Shown piece by piece: positions 55,874 through 62,977 of a stretch of DNA of 63,511 bases. This DNA is from Lachnospiraceae bacterium (lineage in GTDB: Bacteria > Bacillota > Clostridia > Lachnospirales > Lachnospiraceae). The first letter of the stretch is position 1, and each line of letters starts with the position of its first letter. Both the position numbers and the translations under genes were made by a program. Location: assembly GCA_024681795.1 (NCBI GenBank), contig JAILAD010000079.1, positions 1-63,511 of the forward strand. The letters are read 5' to 3'. The notes beneath the pieces were generated by a model that was given only the letters and a program-made list of their open reading frames with translations, made no database searches and was not told where the DNA came from.

Positions 55874-57358
55874 TTATTCATTTTCTGACTTAAGATGAAT
55901 AAACCTTTTATCAAGAATATCAGAAATGAATTTACTATGAAGCCAATAGGCGTGTGTCGGCATATATTGTCCATCAGGGAGCTGATTACCGTTTGAAATA
56001 GTGCCTTTTCCATATTCCTGCTCGTCTTTTAAACGATAGTAGGCTTGTTGTTGATGCGGTCTAATATGGAAAATTGGATTATCTGTTATTTTGGGTAAAT
56101 CATTATGTACTATAACAGATCCGTCCGCTTTTGTTTCAACAGTTAATGTAACTCCTTCATTTAGTTTCTTCTTAACAGCTTCCCAACCTTGATGGACGAT
56201 TTCAATCTGCTCCTGGTTCATATGCCATAATTGGCTGCCGGCATAAACTATACTATCATCTGTTTCTTGATAAACAACAAGAAGAAACTGGGTACCTTCA
56301 AGCTGCTCATACAAATCGGATTCTTCCCATTCTTGAGCTGCCAGTTCCTTAAAATCAAAATCATGGAGTCGAAAGTGTTCCGGATTTCTCCCATACTTGT
56401 TTAATCGAACCGTTTTAACTTCGATATTAGCTTTTATGAATTCTTCAGCTCGATTACCCTTTACTCCAAGCATCGCATAGGCTAACAGTGCACGATACCC
56501 CTTGTTTGTTACATTTATGCTATATTTTTCAGCAAGAACGCAGTCTTTTATACCTCTATAGGCATTTAGCCTTTCCATAAGTATTTCGCCAAAAGGCTTT
56601 TCGCCGATTTCATTAGCATCCTTAATAATCTTTTCTTCTGTTTCAATTCCTATTACATAATGATTCAGAACATAAGTCATATAAGAGTTTTTGAAGCAAA
56701 AGGCTCTTTTCATTGCCGGGGTGTGATTGCCGTAGTATTGCGGGACCGTACTTTTTTCTGCGGTAGATCCTTTTGTACATGCTCCCAAGTACATAGTATC
56801 TGCTTCTGAAAGTTCATGTGCCTTTCCAGCTTCAATTTTATTTATAATAAACAAGTAATCGTTCCGGATTATTACAAGATCTTCTTCTGGAGGTGTAAAT
56901 AACTTAGTATATCCGATTTTATAAAGCAGATTCTGATTAAGCAATTTATTCCGCCAATAGTATATGAGCATTATTTTACTCATTTTTTTCCAGGCGTGAG
57001 ATTTATAAAAGTCTCTTTCCACCAGGGAATCATAACTAATCATAGTTAGCACAAGACGCTCGCCTGCTCGCAAATCGCCGTTTTGTTTTATTTCATAGCA
57101 AGTAACCTTAAGCTCGACACCAGCTTCTTCAAAGTCAGCATCCTGTTTGGAATTGGCCTTATAACCATAATAGATTTCTTCTAAAAGGTTTCCCAATCCG
57201 CCTTTTCGCGCCTTGTTTCCGTATGCTAACATTATTTCTTCGTGACTTCCGCCAACTTTCTCAAGGATAACATCAGCAAAGGTTTTACCTTCGAGCTTCT
57301 TACTGTACTCAACTATGCTATTTACATCAGTTTTATCATATAATTTCGAATAATCCAT
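55874..57358 (-). CDS. Sau3AI/MutH-type type II restriction endonuclease
   Basis: 494 aa, the usual length of Sau3AI relatives. The N-terminal MutH-like domain has NLLEEIYYGYK with Glu61, then DADFEEAGVELKVTCYE with Asp75, Glu82 and Lys84, the D-x6-ExK set of MutH/Sau3AI. The C-terminal half (about 250-494) corresponds to the second, inactive MutH-like domain that binds a further site in Sau3AI. Sau3AI cleaves GATC and is blocked by cytosine methylation; the same target is inferred here. The start overlaps the stop of the upstream endonuclease in a TAATG arrangement. Confidence 0.88.
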   Translation of the reverse strand: MDYSKLYDKTDVNSIVEYSKKLEGKTFADVILEKVGGSHEEIMLAYGNKARKGGLGNLLEEIYYGYKANSKQDADFEEAGVELKVTCYEIKQNGDLRAGERLVLTMISYDSLVERDFYKSHAWKKMSKIMLIYYWRNKLLNQNLLYKIGYTKLFTPPEEDLVIIRNDYLFIINKIEAGKAHELSEADTMYLGACTKGSTAEKSTVPQYYGNHTPAMKRAFCFKNSYMTYVLNHYVIGIETEEKIIKDANEIGEKPFGEILMERLNAYRGIKDCVLAEKYSINVTNKGYRALLAYAMLGVKGNRAEEFIKANIEVKTVRLNKYGRNPEHFRLHDFDFKELAAQEWEESDLYEQLEGTQFLLVVYQETDDSIVYAGSQLWHMNQEQIEIVHQGWEAVKKKLNEGVTLTVETKADGSVIVHNDLPKITDNPIFHIRPHQQQAYYRLKDEQEYGKGTISNGNQLPDGQYMPTHAYWLHSKFISDILDKRFIHLKSENE

Positions 57359-58614
57359 TATTTCTCCATATTGTTAACTATCTGAGCATAGCTTTTGCTA
57401 TATGCCGCAAACCTATTGTCACTTTCTCTTATATCATTTAGCCACAAATCAACATCAGTAGAATAAATAGCGTTCTGTCTTAGTATAGCTGCTATATCTG
57501 ATGCAGTAACTATAAGTATTGGATGCTCATCTTCAACAACTTCTTTATAAGCCTGATCATGAACATAGCTTGTTGTTACCATGATTCCAAATTGTCTATA
57601 TCGAATTCTCGATATCAAGCGTGACATTTCTCTAACCTTAACGGGATTCTTTTCGGCATAACATTTTGCTTCTAAAGCACAATCTATTTTCAGCGGACGA
57701 TTTGCTTTTCCACTTGAACTTATTTCGAAATAACCAATAGCATCCCTGCCGCCATCTCTCCATGGGCGAGTAAGAGTGAAGTCCACAAAATGATTATCCA
57801 TTTTGTAAATAAGGTCTCTAGCACATGCTTCAAAGCCCTGAGGATTCTGCTTATAATAATCGCGAATTCTCTGTAAACAGTGTCTTCCTTCAATATCACT
57901 TTGAAGCTGATCATATTTTGAAGGAATTTTTAATATTTGAGGCGCCTTTAGTGCTTCAATACCGTTTCGCCCCTTCCGAACGAATTTCTTCCATGCAGGA
58001 GGTGCTAATTCTAAGCTATTATCATGATCCTCAATAAGAGACCTAAGCCATTCCTTAGAAATAGGCTTATCTCCAGTATTTAAGATTGTAAAATGTGCTT
58101 CATAATTTTGAAACCTATTATCATCAAGAGTTCGCCAGAACGCGACCAAATCCCTATCAGGTGAGATTTTGGGATTTCCAGGAACGGCTAAACCAAGAAA
58201 TTGGATATCTTTTCCTGTTCCAACCTTCTTAAATACAAGAAACGGTGGAATATCTTCCAAACCCATTCCGGAATTCAATATAGCAAATACCTTTTCTAGT
58301 AGTTTATTTCCGCCTTGTTTCGTATCTGTTATATTTTTACCCGGCGTACGATTGTCTCCATAATACCGGAAAATACCGGTTTCCTTATCCAGATAATCTG
58401 GCCATTCTAATTCAGACATGGATGTATAAAGAACCACATAAGCCATTTCTCCAGGTTTATCTTTTCTGCCAACTTTTCTGAAGCCGGAAGAATTACCACA
58501 TTTGGGAAGGAGTTTCGGCAAAACTTCATCCGACTTATTTCCGGCTTTTCCACCTTTATAAATACAATCAACTATTAATGGTGCATTCTCTAAATCTGAA
58601 AACTGAACTTCCAT
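57358..58614 (-). CDS. AspBHI/MspJI-like modification-dependent endonuclease
   Basis: 418 aa. The N-terminal half (about 1-225) resembles the AspBHI SRA-like domain that reads 5-methylcytosine, with conserved KGGKAGNKSDEVLPKLL, GIFRYYGDNRTPG and FLVFKKVGTG segments. The C-terminal Mrr-type catalytic domain has WRDGGRDAIGYF (Asp291) and DCALEAKCYA (Glu315, Lys317), then a helix rich in Arg. It would cut DNA carrying modified cytosine, so it complements the Sau3AI-like enzyme, which cuts unmodified DNA. It lies 1 base into the next gene start. Family assignment is good; the recognised sequence is unknown. Confidence 0.83.
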   Translation of the reverse strand: MEVQFSDLENAPLIVDCIYKGGKAGNKSDEVLPKLLPKCGNSSGFRKVGRKDKPGEMAYVVLYTSMSELEWPDYLDKETGIFRYYGDNRTPGKNITDTKQGGNKLLEKVFAILNSGMGLEDIPPFLVFKKVGTGKDIQFLGLAVPGNPKISPDRDLVAFWRTLDDNRFQNYEAHFTILNTGDKPISKEWLRSLIEDHDNSLELAPPAWKKFVRKGRNGIEALKAPQILKIPSKYDQLQSDIEGRHCLQRIRDYYKQNPQGFEACARDLIYKMDNHFVDFTLTRPWRDGGRDAIGYFEISSSGKANRPLKIDCALEAKCYAEKNPVKVREMSRLISRIRYRQFGIMVTTSYVHDQAYKEVVEDEHPILIVTASDIAAILRQNAIYSTDVDLWLNDIRESDNRFAAYSKSYAQIVNNMEK

Positions 58615-58639
58615 AAGATATTCCTCTCAACCAATAAAC

Positions 58640-58834
58640 TTATTCCCCTTGCTTTAACCCATTCTTTTCAAAAAGATTTTTCCAGTATTCCATTCGTTTC
58701 TTCTCCAAATCTGATTCTGACAGATTGAAACGATCTACTTTTGTAAGTGGTATGTCTTTATAATAATCAATCCAAAAGTCTTTTTCGCGTTCATAAGTCA
58801 ACTTGCTTTTTTCATATTTCCGATAGGCCTTCAT
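58640..58834 (-). CDS. Small charged protein of unknown function
   Basis: 64 aa, not recognised. Highly charged and helical (YRKYEKSKLTYEREKDFWID, then LSESDLEKKRMEYWKNLF). It starts within the end of the preceding small frame and ends 25 bases before the AspBHI-like gene, so it belongs to the operon. It could be a leader, a partner or a small antitoxin-like control protein; none of these can be shown. Confidence 0.45.
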   Translation of the reverse strand: MKAYRKYEKSKLTYEREKDFWIDYYKDIPLTKVDRFNLSESDLEKKRMEYWKNLFEKNGLKQGE

Positions 58835-58970
58835 GAATTGTCAGTTTTTTGAAAAAACTCATCAAATCATCTACTAATTCTTCATCGTTCATTTTTCTCG
58901 AATTATCAGTATTGGGGGCTACATCCAAATTGATCGTTCGATTCTCTGCTTCAACGCTATCATCTTTCAC
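58812..58970 (-). CDS. Short frame between HTH and endonuclease genes
   Basis: About 52 codons from a GTG at 58,970; the frame is open back only to a stop a few codons upstream, so it is not a long gene remnant in this frame. It encodes NLDVAPNTDNSRK then MNDEELVDDLMSFFKKLTIH, an acidic amphipathic helix. The start is uncertain; an internal ATG would leave 24 codons. It overlaps the next frame by 23 bases. Confidence 0.35.
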   Translation of the reverse strand: MKDDSVEAENRTINLDVAPNTDNSRKMNDEELVDDLMSFFKKLTIHEGLSEI

Positions 58971-59006
58971 CTTCAGGACAATTTAAATACGTATAATTTG
59001 ATATTT

Positions 59007-59207
59007 CTAATTATTACGCCATCCCTTATACTTCCCGGAAATAATTCTTTTATCCTTTGGTCTTTCGGATTCTCTTGGAATAGCCCAGCTCTTCCCAAAT
59101 TTACTTGCTCCTGGAATACGACCATCTGTACACATTTTCTGTACAGCTCTCTCTTTTAATTCCCATTTTTCTGCCGCTTCTTTTACCGTAATATAATTCT
59201 CAATCAT
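59007..59207 (-). CDS. Small HTH protein heading the restriction cassette
   Basis: 66 aa, MerR/excisionase-like: ENYITVKEAAEKWELKERAV then QKMCTDGRIPG and SKFGKSWAIP. It is a close paralogue of the HTH protein of cassette 1. It follows the riboswitch terminator by about 20 bases. The ATG at 59,207 follows AAGGAAAG; the longer frame would need a TTG inside the terminator T-run. By place it is like the C (controller) proteins of restriction-modification systems, although it is not of the XRE fold. A regulatory role is inferred. Confidence 0.8.
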   Translation of the reverse strand: MIENYITVKEAAEKWELKERAVQKMCTDGRIPGASKFGKSWAIPRESERPKDKRIISGKYKGWRNN

Positions 59208-59223
59208 ATTTCTTTCCTTAAAA

Positions 59224-59336
59224 AACAAAAAGCATCAACTATTCCTAGCGATGCTCAACCTATTGCAACTGGCTACCATACTAAATAAGCTTAGGCCCTG
59301 AGTTTTGCGTCATAGCCTTTCGGCTATTTTGCCAAG
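59224..59336 (-). ncRNA. c-di-GMP-I (GEMM-I) riboswitch with terminator, restriction cassette
   Basis: On the minus strand: GGCAAA, stem ATAGCC-GAAA-GGCTAT, TGACGCAAAACT, GGGCCTAAG, TATGGTAGCC and GTTGCAA. The GAAA loop and the CCTAAG...TATGG pair are the classical tetraloop and 11-nt receptor of GEMM-I RNAs. G precedes CAAA, as expected for c-di-GMP binding. The terminator AGCATC...GATGCT with an inner CTA/TAG pair and a T-run (59,226-59,230) follows and ends about 20 bases before the HTH gene. It shares core and layout with the switch at 51.8 kb. Response direction not determined. Confidence 0.92.
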
Positions 59337-59350
59337 AATATTATGTTATT

Positions 59351-59379
59351 ATTATGGGCGGCATTCCGTACGATGTCAA
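59351..59379 (-). promoter_or_regulatory. Sigma-A-type promoter of the restriction cassette
   Basis: Perfect TTGACA, a 17-base spacer, and CATAAT on the minus strand, directly before the riboswitch aptamer. Confidence 0.87.
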
Positions 59380-59427
59380 TTATCCAAAGTTATCGTTAAC
59401 AAATTGTTTAAAAATCTATTCACGCAA

Positions 59428-60021
59428 TTATTGCGCATTTTTTCTGGCTCGAATCAATGTACTTTTACTTATTCCTGTCATTCGCTCAACCTCAGAATAT
59501 GAATTTTCGTTTAGAAGTGATAATGCATGCTCGATTTGAGCCTCCGTATATTTCCGATTCGGGCCTTCATGATAATTCGGATTCTGTCTGGCTATTTCCT
59601 TACCCTCTCGAGTCCGCTGCATAATCATATCTCTTTCAAATTCTGCAAAACAAAGCATAACATTTCGAATCAGTTTGCCGGTTGGTGTGTTATCCATCAT
59701 CCCAAGGTTAAGTACATGCACCTTTATCCCATTTTCGACCATTCCGTCAATAAGTTCGATTCCCTGCTGTACAGAACGGGCAATGCGATCAAGTTTAGTT
59801 ACGATAAGTGTATCACCAGGCTGAATTTCTTTCACAAGTTCATCGAGTGCAGGACGATTGATAGTCGTTCCAGTATAAACATCCTTTACTATTACCGTCG
59901 CCCCGGCAGCTCGAACTTTTTCTTCCTGATCTTCAAGCGAATTACCATCCCGAGCCTGCCCTTTACTCGATACACGAATATATCCATACATTAATGGTTC
60001 TCTGTCTCTCTTTTCATCCAT
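59428..60021 (-). CDS. Small serine recombinase (resolvase/invertase family)
   Basis: 197 aa. The catalytic domain starts MYGYIRVSSKGQ, with the Ser nucleophile after RV; the second motif is TLIVTKLDRIARSVQQG with its conserved Arg. The E-helix region is AEFERDMIMQRTREGKEIAR. The C-terminus is a short Hin-like helix-turn-helix (YSEVERMTGISKSTLIRARK). It resolves or inverts DNA at a site pair not identified here. It lies 49 bases upstream of the promoter of the restriction cassette on the same strand, with AAAGGACG before the ATG. Confidence 0.92.
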   Translation of the reverse strand: MDEKRDREPLMYGYIRVSSKGQARDGNSLEDQEEKVRAAGATVIVKDVYTGTTINRPALDELVKEIQPGDTLIVTKLDRIARSVQQGIELIDGMVENGIKVHVLNLGMMDNTPTGKLIRNVMLCFAEFERDMIMQRTREGKEIARQNPNYHEGPNRKYTEAQIEHALSLLNENSYSEVERMTGISKSTLIRARKNAQ

Positions 60022-60128
60022 ATTTCACGTCCTTTCTTTGAATACAAGATATGACACCACATTTTACTGAATAATCCGGCTCCGAAGAGCCGGTGTCTCA
60101 ACTGCTGAGTTATGAATATATAGCAGTG

Positions 60129-60854
60129 TTATTCCCAATCCTTAGGATCAGGAAACACTTCTTTCTCATTTGGAGGAACACAAAATGCCCAAGTCACGTA
60201 TGCATGCTCCCCTTCGATCCCAAGAGCCTTCGCCATGAGCTCGCCCCAATGCCGAAAGGAAACCTCATACCGCGTTCCATCATCAAAAACAGGCACTCCG
60301 TATGGATGCCTTTGATGAGATTCCCCCTTCATACGATATCCGTGTTCTCTTATGGCTTCTATAATTGCCATTTCATACGCTCTCATATCATCCCAGTTTC
60401 CTGTCCATTCGACTTCAGGATACCTTGAATCTTCCCAATGCGTCCATTTCACGACTTTTCTTTTTTTCGTCATTGTTATCGTTTCCGTTTTGACAATTTC
60501 TAATTCTTCGGGAGAAAGTTTATCGATTTCAGCAAGGATTTCAGCGGCTTCCGTTTCGTCCACATTTTCTGTTTTCTTTATGAACCCATTTTTTTGAGGG
60601 ACACTATCTTCAAAAAAATCCGGCTGTATCGATACGAAATATACGACATCCGATGTAGACGTTTCCGGATGTTCATCCAAAAATTTATTAAGCAAATCTA
60701 AATGTTCCTGTTTTCCTTTTGCATAATGAATAATCGCATCAACAAAATCAAAGTAGGAATCTTTTATATTTTCTAGCCTAGTTTTTAATTGCTCAAGCAG
60801 TAACACTTTTTCATCCGCAACATTGCTGCATTCATTATTGGTGACTTTTCTCAT
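60129..60854 (-). CDS. Protein of unknown function
   Basis: 241 aa, not recognised. The N-terminal third is helical and charged; the C-terminal part has conserved-looking aromatic groups (KWTHWEDSRYPEVEWTGNWDD, then FRHWGELMAKALG and WAFCVPPNEKEVFPDP). No membrane helix. The start at 60,854 is preferred to a GTG at 60,872 because GGAGG lies before it. Last gene of the five-gene unknown operon, 21 bases after the HicB-like protein gene. A GC-rich hairpin lies about 30 bases after its stop. Confidence 0.55.
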   Translation of the reverse strand: MRKVTNNECSNVADEKVLLLEQLKTRLENIKDSYFDFVDAIIHYAKGKQEHLDLLNKFLDEHPETSTSDVVYFVSIQPDFFEDSVPQKNGFIKKTENVDETEAAEILAEIDKLSPEELEIVKTETITMTKKRKVVKWTHWEDSRYPEVEWTGNWDDMRAYEMAIIEAIREHGYRMKGESHQRHPYGVPVFDDGTRYEVSFRHWGELMAKALGIEGEHAYVTWAFCVPPNEKEVFPDPKDWE

Positions 60855-60875
60855 CTTTTTAAAATCCTCCACCCT

Positions 60876-61343
60876 TTATTTCGAATAGTATAATTCCAAT
60901 GCTTCTTTTATATTTGCCAATGCCTCTTCCATTGTTTTCCCCTGGGATGTTACTACGGTTTCTCCATCTGTTGCCACAAACCATTCTTCTTCCTTCACAA
61001 CTCTCACAACAGACGTTTTTACCACAGGATTCGTAATACGAATCCGAATTCGAATTTCATTTTCAGACAACGGTTTGTCCGTTTCGGGACAAAGCATCAC
61101 CACATCAGATTCTTCATTTATCTCATTTAGGATACTCTTTACCAGATAAATGTTCTCCGATTCTTGTTCCACTTCTCCGATTACACCATTTGTCCAAAGA
61201 ACCCGAAACGTATTATCCGATCCTTTTTCAATAATTACTCCGCGGATTCTGGCATCCCAGTCATAAATAACATCGAATATCTGCCATGGACGATTCAATT
61301 TGTCCTCATCAATATCCTTATTTTCATCGTCTGCTGATTTCAT
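60876..61343 (-). CDS. Unknown protein with C-terminal HicB-like segment
   Basis: 155 aa. The N-terminal part is beta-rich (FDVIYDWDARIRGVIIEKGS). The last ~45 residues (EEEWFVATDGETVVTSQGKTMEEALANIKEALELYY, given as positions ~118-153) match the partial RNase H-like fold of HicB antitoxins: a strand pair, then the EAL-NIKEAL helix. No HicA-like toxin gene is beside it. The start at 61,343 follows AAGGCGGGTG and avoids overlap with the upstream gene; the longer frame to 61,448 is not needed. Confidence 0.5.
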   Translation of the reverse strand: MKSADDENKDIDEDKLNRPWQIFDVIYDWDARIRGVIIEKGSDNTFRVLWTNGVIGEVEQESENIYLVKSILNEINEESDVVMLCPETDKPLSENEIRIRIRITNPVVKTSVVRVVKEEEWFVATDGETVVTSQGKTMEEALANIKEALELYYSK

Positions 61344-61369
61344 GTAATCACCCGCCTTATATTCAGCAT

Positions 61370-62017
61370 TTACTCTTCCCAGGGAAATTTGAACCATTCT
61401 TCCGAATTTGACTTCTGCTCCGGTTCTAGAGTGGCATATACCACGCAAAACTCATTATTGATTTCTGCAACCTCACATTTATAGTATTCTCCGATTTTAA
61501 TGGAAGATGCATTCTCTTCCGAAACGGATACAAATACCTCAAGCCCCTCTATCTCATCCGATACGGCACCGAAACAGTCTTTTTTTCTAAATGTCGGATC
61601 CGGAATCCGGACGCACCTTACAGTTAACTCTTTTCCTAAAACAATACCGTTTTCGTCAATTATCTCATACCAGCTTTTTTCCATATCCAGCCTTGAGAGT
61701 TCAAAAATATCTTGTTCTTCACCGTCTATTAATTTGATGCCGCTGTAATCTGTTACATGAAAGCTGTAGCTTCGTTGTGATTTACAAGCCTCTTCAAATA
61801 ATCTGGTTCTTCCGCCTCTCCATTGATATGCCGAAATTCTTCCCCAGACGAACGCATTGTTATAAAGGTACACGACTCCATAATTATTCTCTTTTATTTC
61901 CGATACAAATCCCGAAACAATCGGCTTTTCCCCGGCTTTCAATTGTTTTATCAATTCCGCGGTTATAATAACCTGTGCATCCCTGTCACAAATAAGTTTC
62001 CCATATTCACTTCCCAT
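61370..62017 (-). CDS. Protein of unknown function, possibly nucleic-acid related
   Basis: 215 aa, not recognised. It is beta-rich with short repeated strand pairs (VVYLYNNAFVWGRISAYQWRG; YKCEVAEINNEFCVVYATLE) that suggest small-barrel folds such as S1 or OB. No signal peptide. The start at 62,017 follows GGAGGAAAT, a clear site. It lies 44 bases downstream of the 71-aa gene and 26 bases upstream of the HicB-like gene in the same operon. Confidence 0.5.
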   Translation of the reverse strand: MGSEYGKLICDRDAQVIITAELIKQLKAGEKPIVSGFVSEIKENNYGVVYLYNNAFVWGRISAYQWRGGRTRLFEEACKSQRSYSFHVTDYSGIKLIDGEEQDIFELSRLDMEKSWYEIIDENGIVLGKELTVRCVRIPDPTFRKKDCFGAVSDEIEGLEVFVSVSEENASSIKIGEYYKCEVAEINNEFCVVYATLEPEQKSNSEEWFKFPWEE

Positions 62018-62061
62018 CTCATTTCCTCCTTTCTCATAGCCTATGCCATGCTTACCAAGTA

Positions 62062-62277
62062 TCACTCTTCAACACCAGGATCAAAGATGCCCTCTCCGTG
62101 ATTGGAAAAAAATGCTATCTTTTCCAAAACTACATTTGCCTCCCAGCGGGATTGTAACTCAAACAATTTTTCGTTATCAGCAAAAATACATACCCGGTTA
62201 GGAGTTTCTTCTACCACGTTATACCGGCTTACCAGATCCATATTGATAAGTGAATTGTCCGTCTGAATAAATTTCAT
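62062..62277 (-). CDS. Small protein of unknown function
   Basis: 71 aa, not recognised. It starts MKFIQTDNSLINMDLVSRYNV and has a short FADNEKLFELQSRWEANVVLEKI helix; compact alpha/beta. AAAAGGTGGTG precedes the ATG at 62,277. It lies 16 bases after the 109-aa gene and forms part of the five-gene operon. Confidence 0.5.
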   Translation of the reverse strand: MKFIQTDNSLINMDLVSRYNVVEETPNRVCIFADNEKLFELQSRWEANVVLEKIAFFSNHGEGIFDPGVEE

Positions 62278-62293
62278 CGTAATCACCACCTTT

Positions 62294-62623
62294 TTATTTT
62301 TCTGTTAATCTTCTGCCAAAATTCGTTTTCAGAATAAATCTTCCGTTATCATCCATCCCGATAATATGCCAAAGAACATAACAGCCCGGAATTTTTATAT
62401 AACCTGGATTTTTCTCTACATCCGTCCTTCTGTCAACAACGAAATATGGCTGTATTTTATTCCTTCCGTCAAAACAGATTGCATTTTTTGCATCCAAAAT
62501 TACCATACCGTTTTCATCAAAACCTGCAATCTTACAATAGAATTCGTTGTCACTCTTGTCCCAATTTGTATAACCCGTTTCAACCTGGATTTCATCCCCA
62601 GTATGCAGTTCTTCAATAATCAT
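62294..62623 (-). CDS. Small beta-rich protein of unknown function, first gene of operon
   Basis: 109 aa, not recognised. Two similar blocks, CKIAGFDENGMVILDAKNA and HIIGMDDNGRFILKTNFG, suggest an internal beta duplication. A clear AAAGGAGAG site precedes the ATG. It begins the operon running left to 60.1 kb; a convincing promoter box was not found upstream. Confidence 0.5.
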   Translation of the reverse strand: MIIEELHTGDEIQVETGYTNWDKSDNEFYCKIAGFDENGMVILDAKNAICFDGRNKIQPYFVVDRRTDVEKNPGYIKIPGCYVLWHIIGMDDNGRFILKTNFGRRLTEK

Positions 62624-62724
62624 CGTGTCTCTCCTTTTTTATGCGCTATTCTTATCTATTCACCCTTTACCAGAACAACGTAACCGTTTTTTTAAATATC
62701 AAGTTTTTTCTTTTAAAATAAAAT

Positions 62725-62811
62725 GCTGCACATCAATTTTATTTTTCGGACTTCCTCTTACCGTCCCGGGTAGGTAACAGGGAGCTCGTTTTATTAAAAT
62801 TGACATGCAGC
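62725..62811. repeat. 87-bp inverted repeat, possible structured RNA or MITE-like element
   Basis: Outer arms of 17 bases (GCTGCACATCAATTTTA and TAAAATTGACATGCAGC) pair except at two positions; read as RNA on the minus strand the two positions become G-U pairs. Inner arms CTTCCT-C-TTACC and GGTAA-C-AGGGAG also pair around a GTCCCGGGTA loop. It is followed on the minus strand by ATTTTATTTT. It may be a terminator, a small RNA, or a short transposon remnant. Confidence 0.65.
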
Positions 62812-62873
62812 CAACGAGTATTTGAAAGAACATATTTTGTCCTGTTATCTTTATATAGTGGGCAGTCAATTAT

Positions 62874-62902
62874 TTGACTTTTCTTTATAGTATTGTTATA
62901 AT
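62874..62902 (+). promoter_or_regulatory. Sigma-A-type promoter of the right-hand XRE gene
   Basis: TTGACT, a 17-base spacer, and a perfect TATAAT, about 75 bases before the start codon. Confidence 0.85.
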
Positions 62903-62977
62903 TTCAGTATGTCAACGATATTTTGATAACTTTTCAAATTGTGCAGAATATGCACTTTTGTTCAAGGGAGATATTAC

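Larger units (their letters stand above)
62624..62977. other. Intergenic region with inverted repeat and XRE promoter
   Basis: About 350 bases between a left-going operon and a right-going XRE gene. It contains the 87-bp inverted repeat and the XRE promoter listed separately. Nothing else was recognised. Confidence 0.6.

Noticed and set aside
60876-61343. Complete HicAB toxin-antitoxin pair
   Set aside because: Only a HicB-like segment is present; no HicA-like frame lies on either side.
62725-62811. Retron msr-msd RNA
   Set aside because: It has inverted ends, but no reverse transcriptase gene lies beside it within the window.
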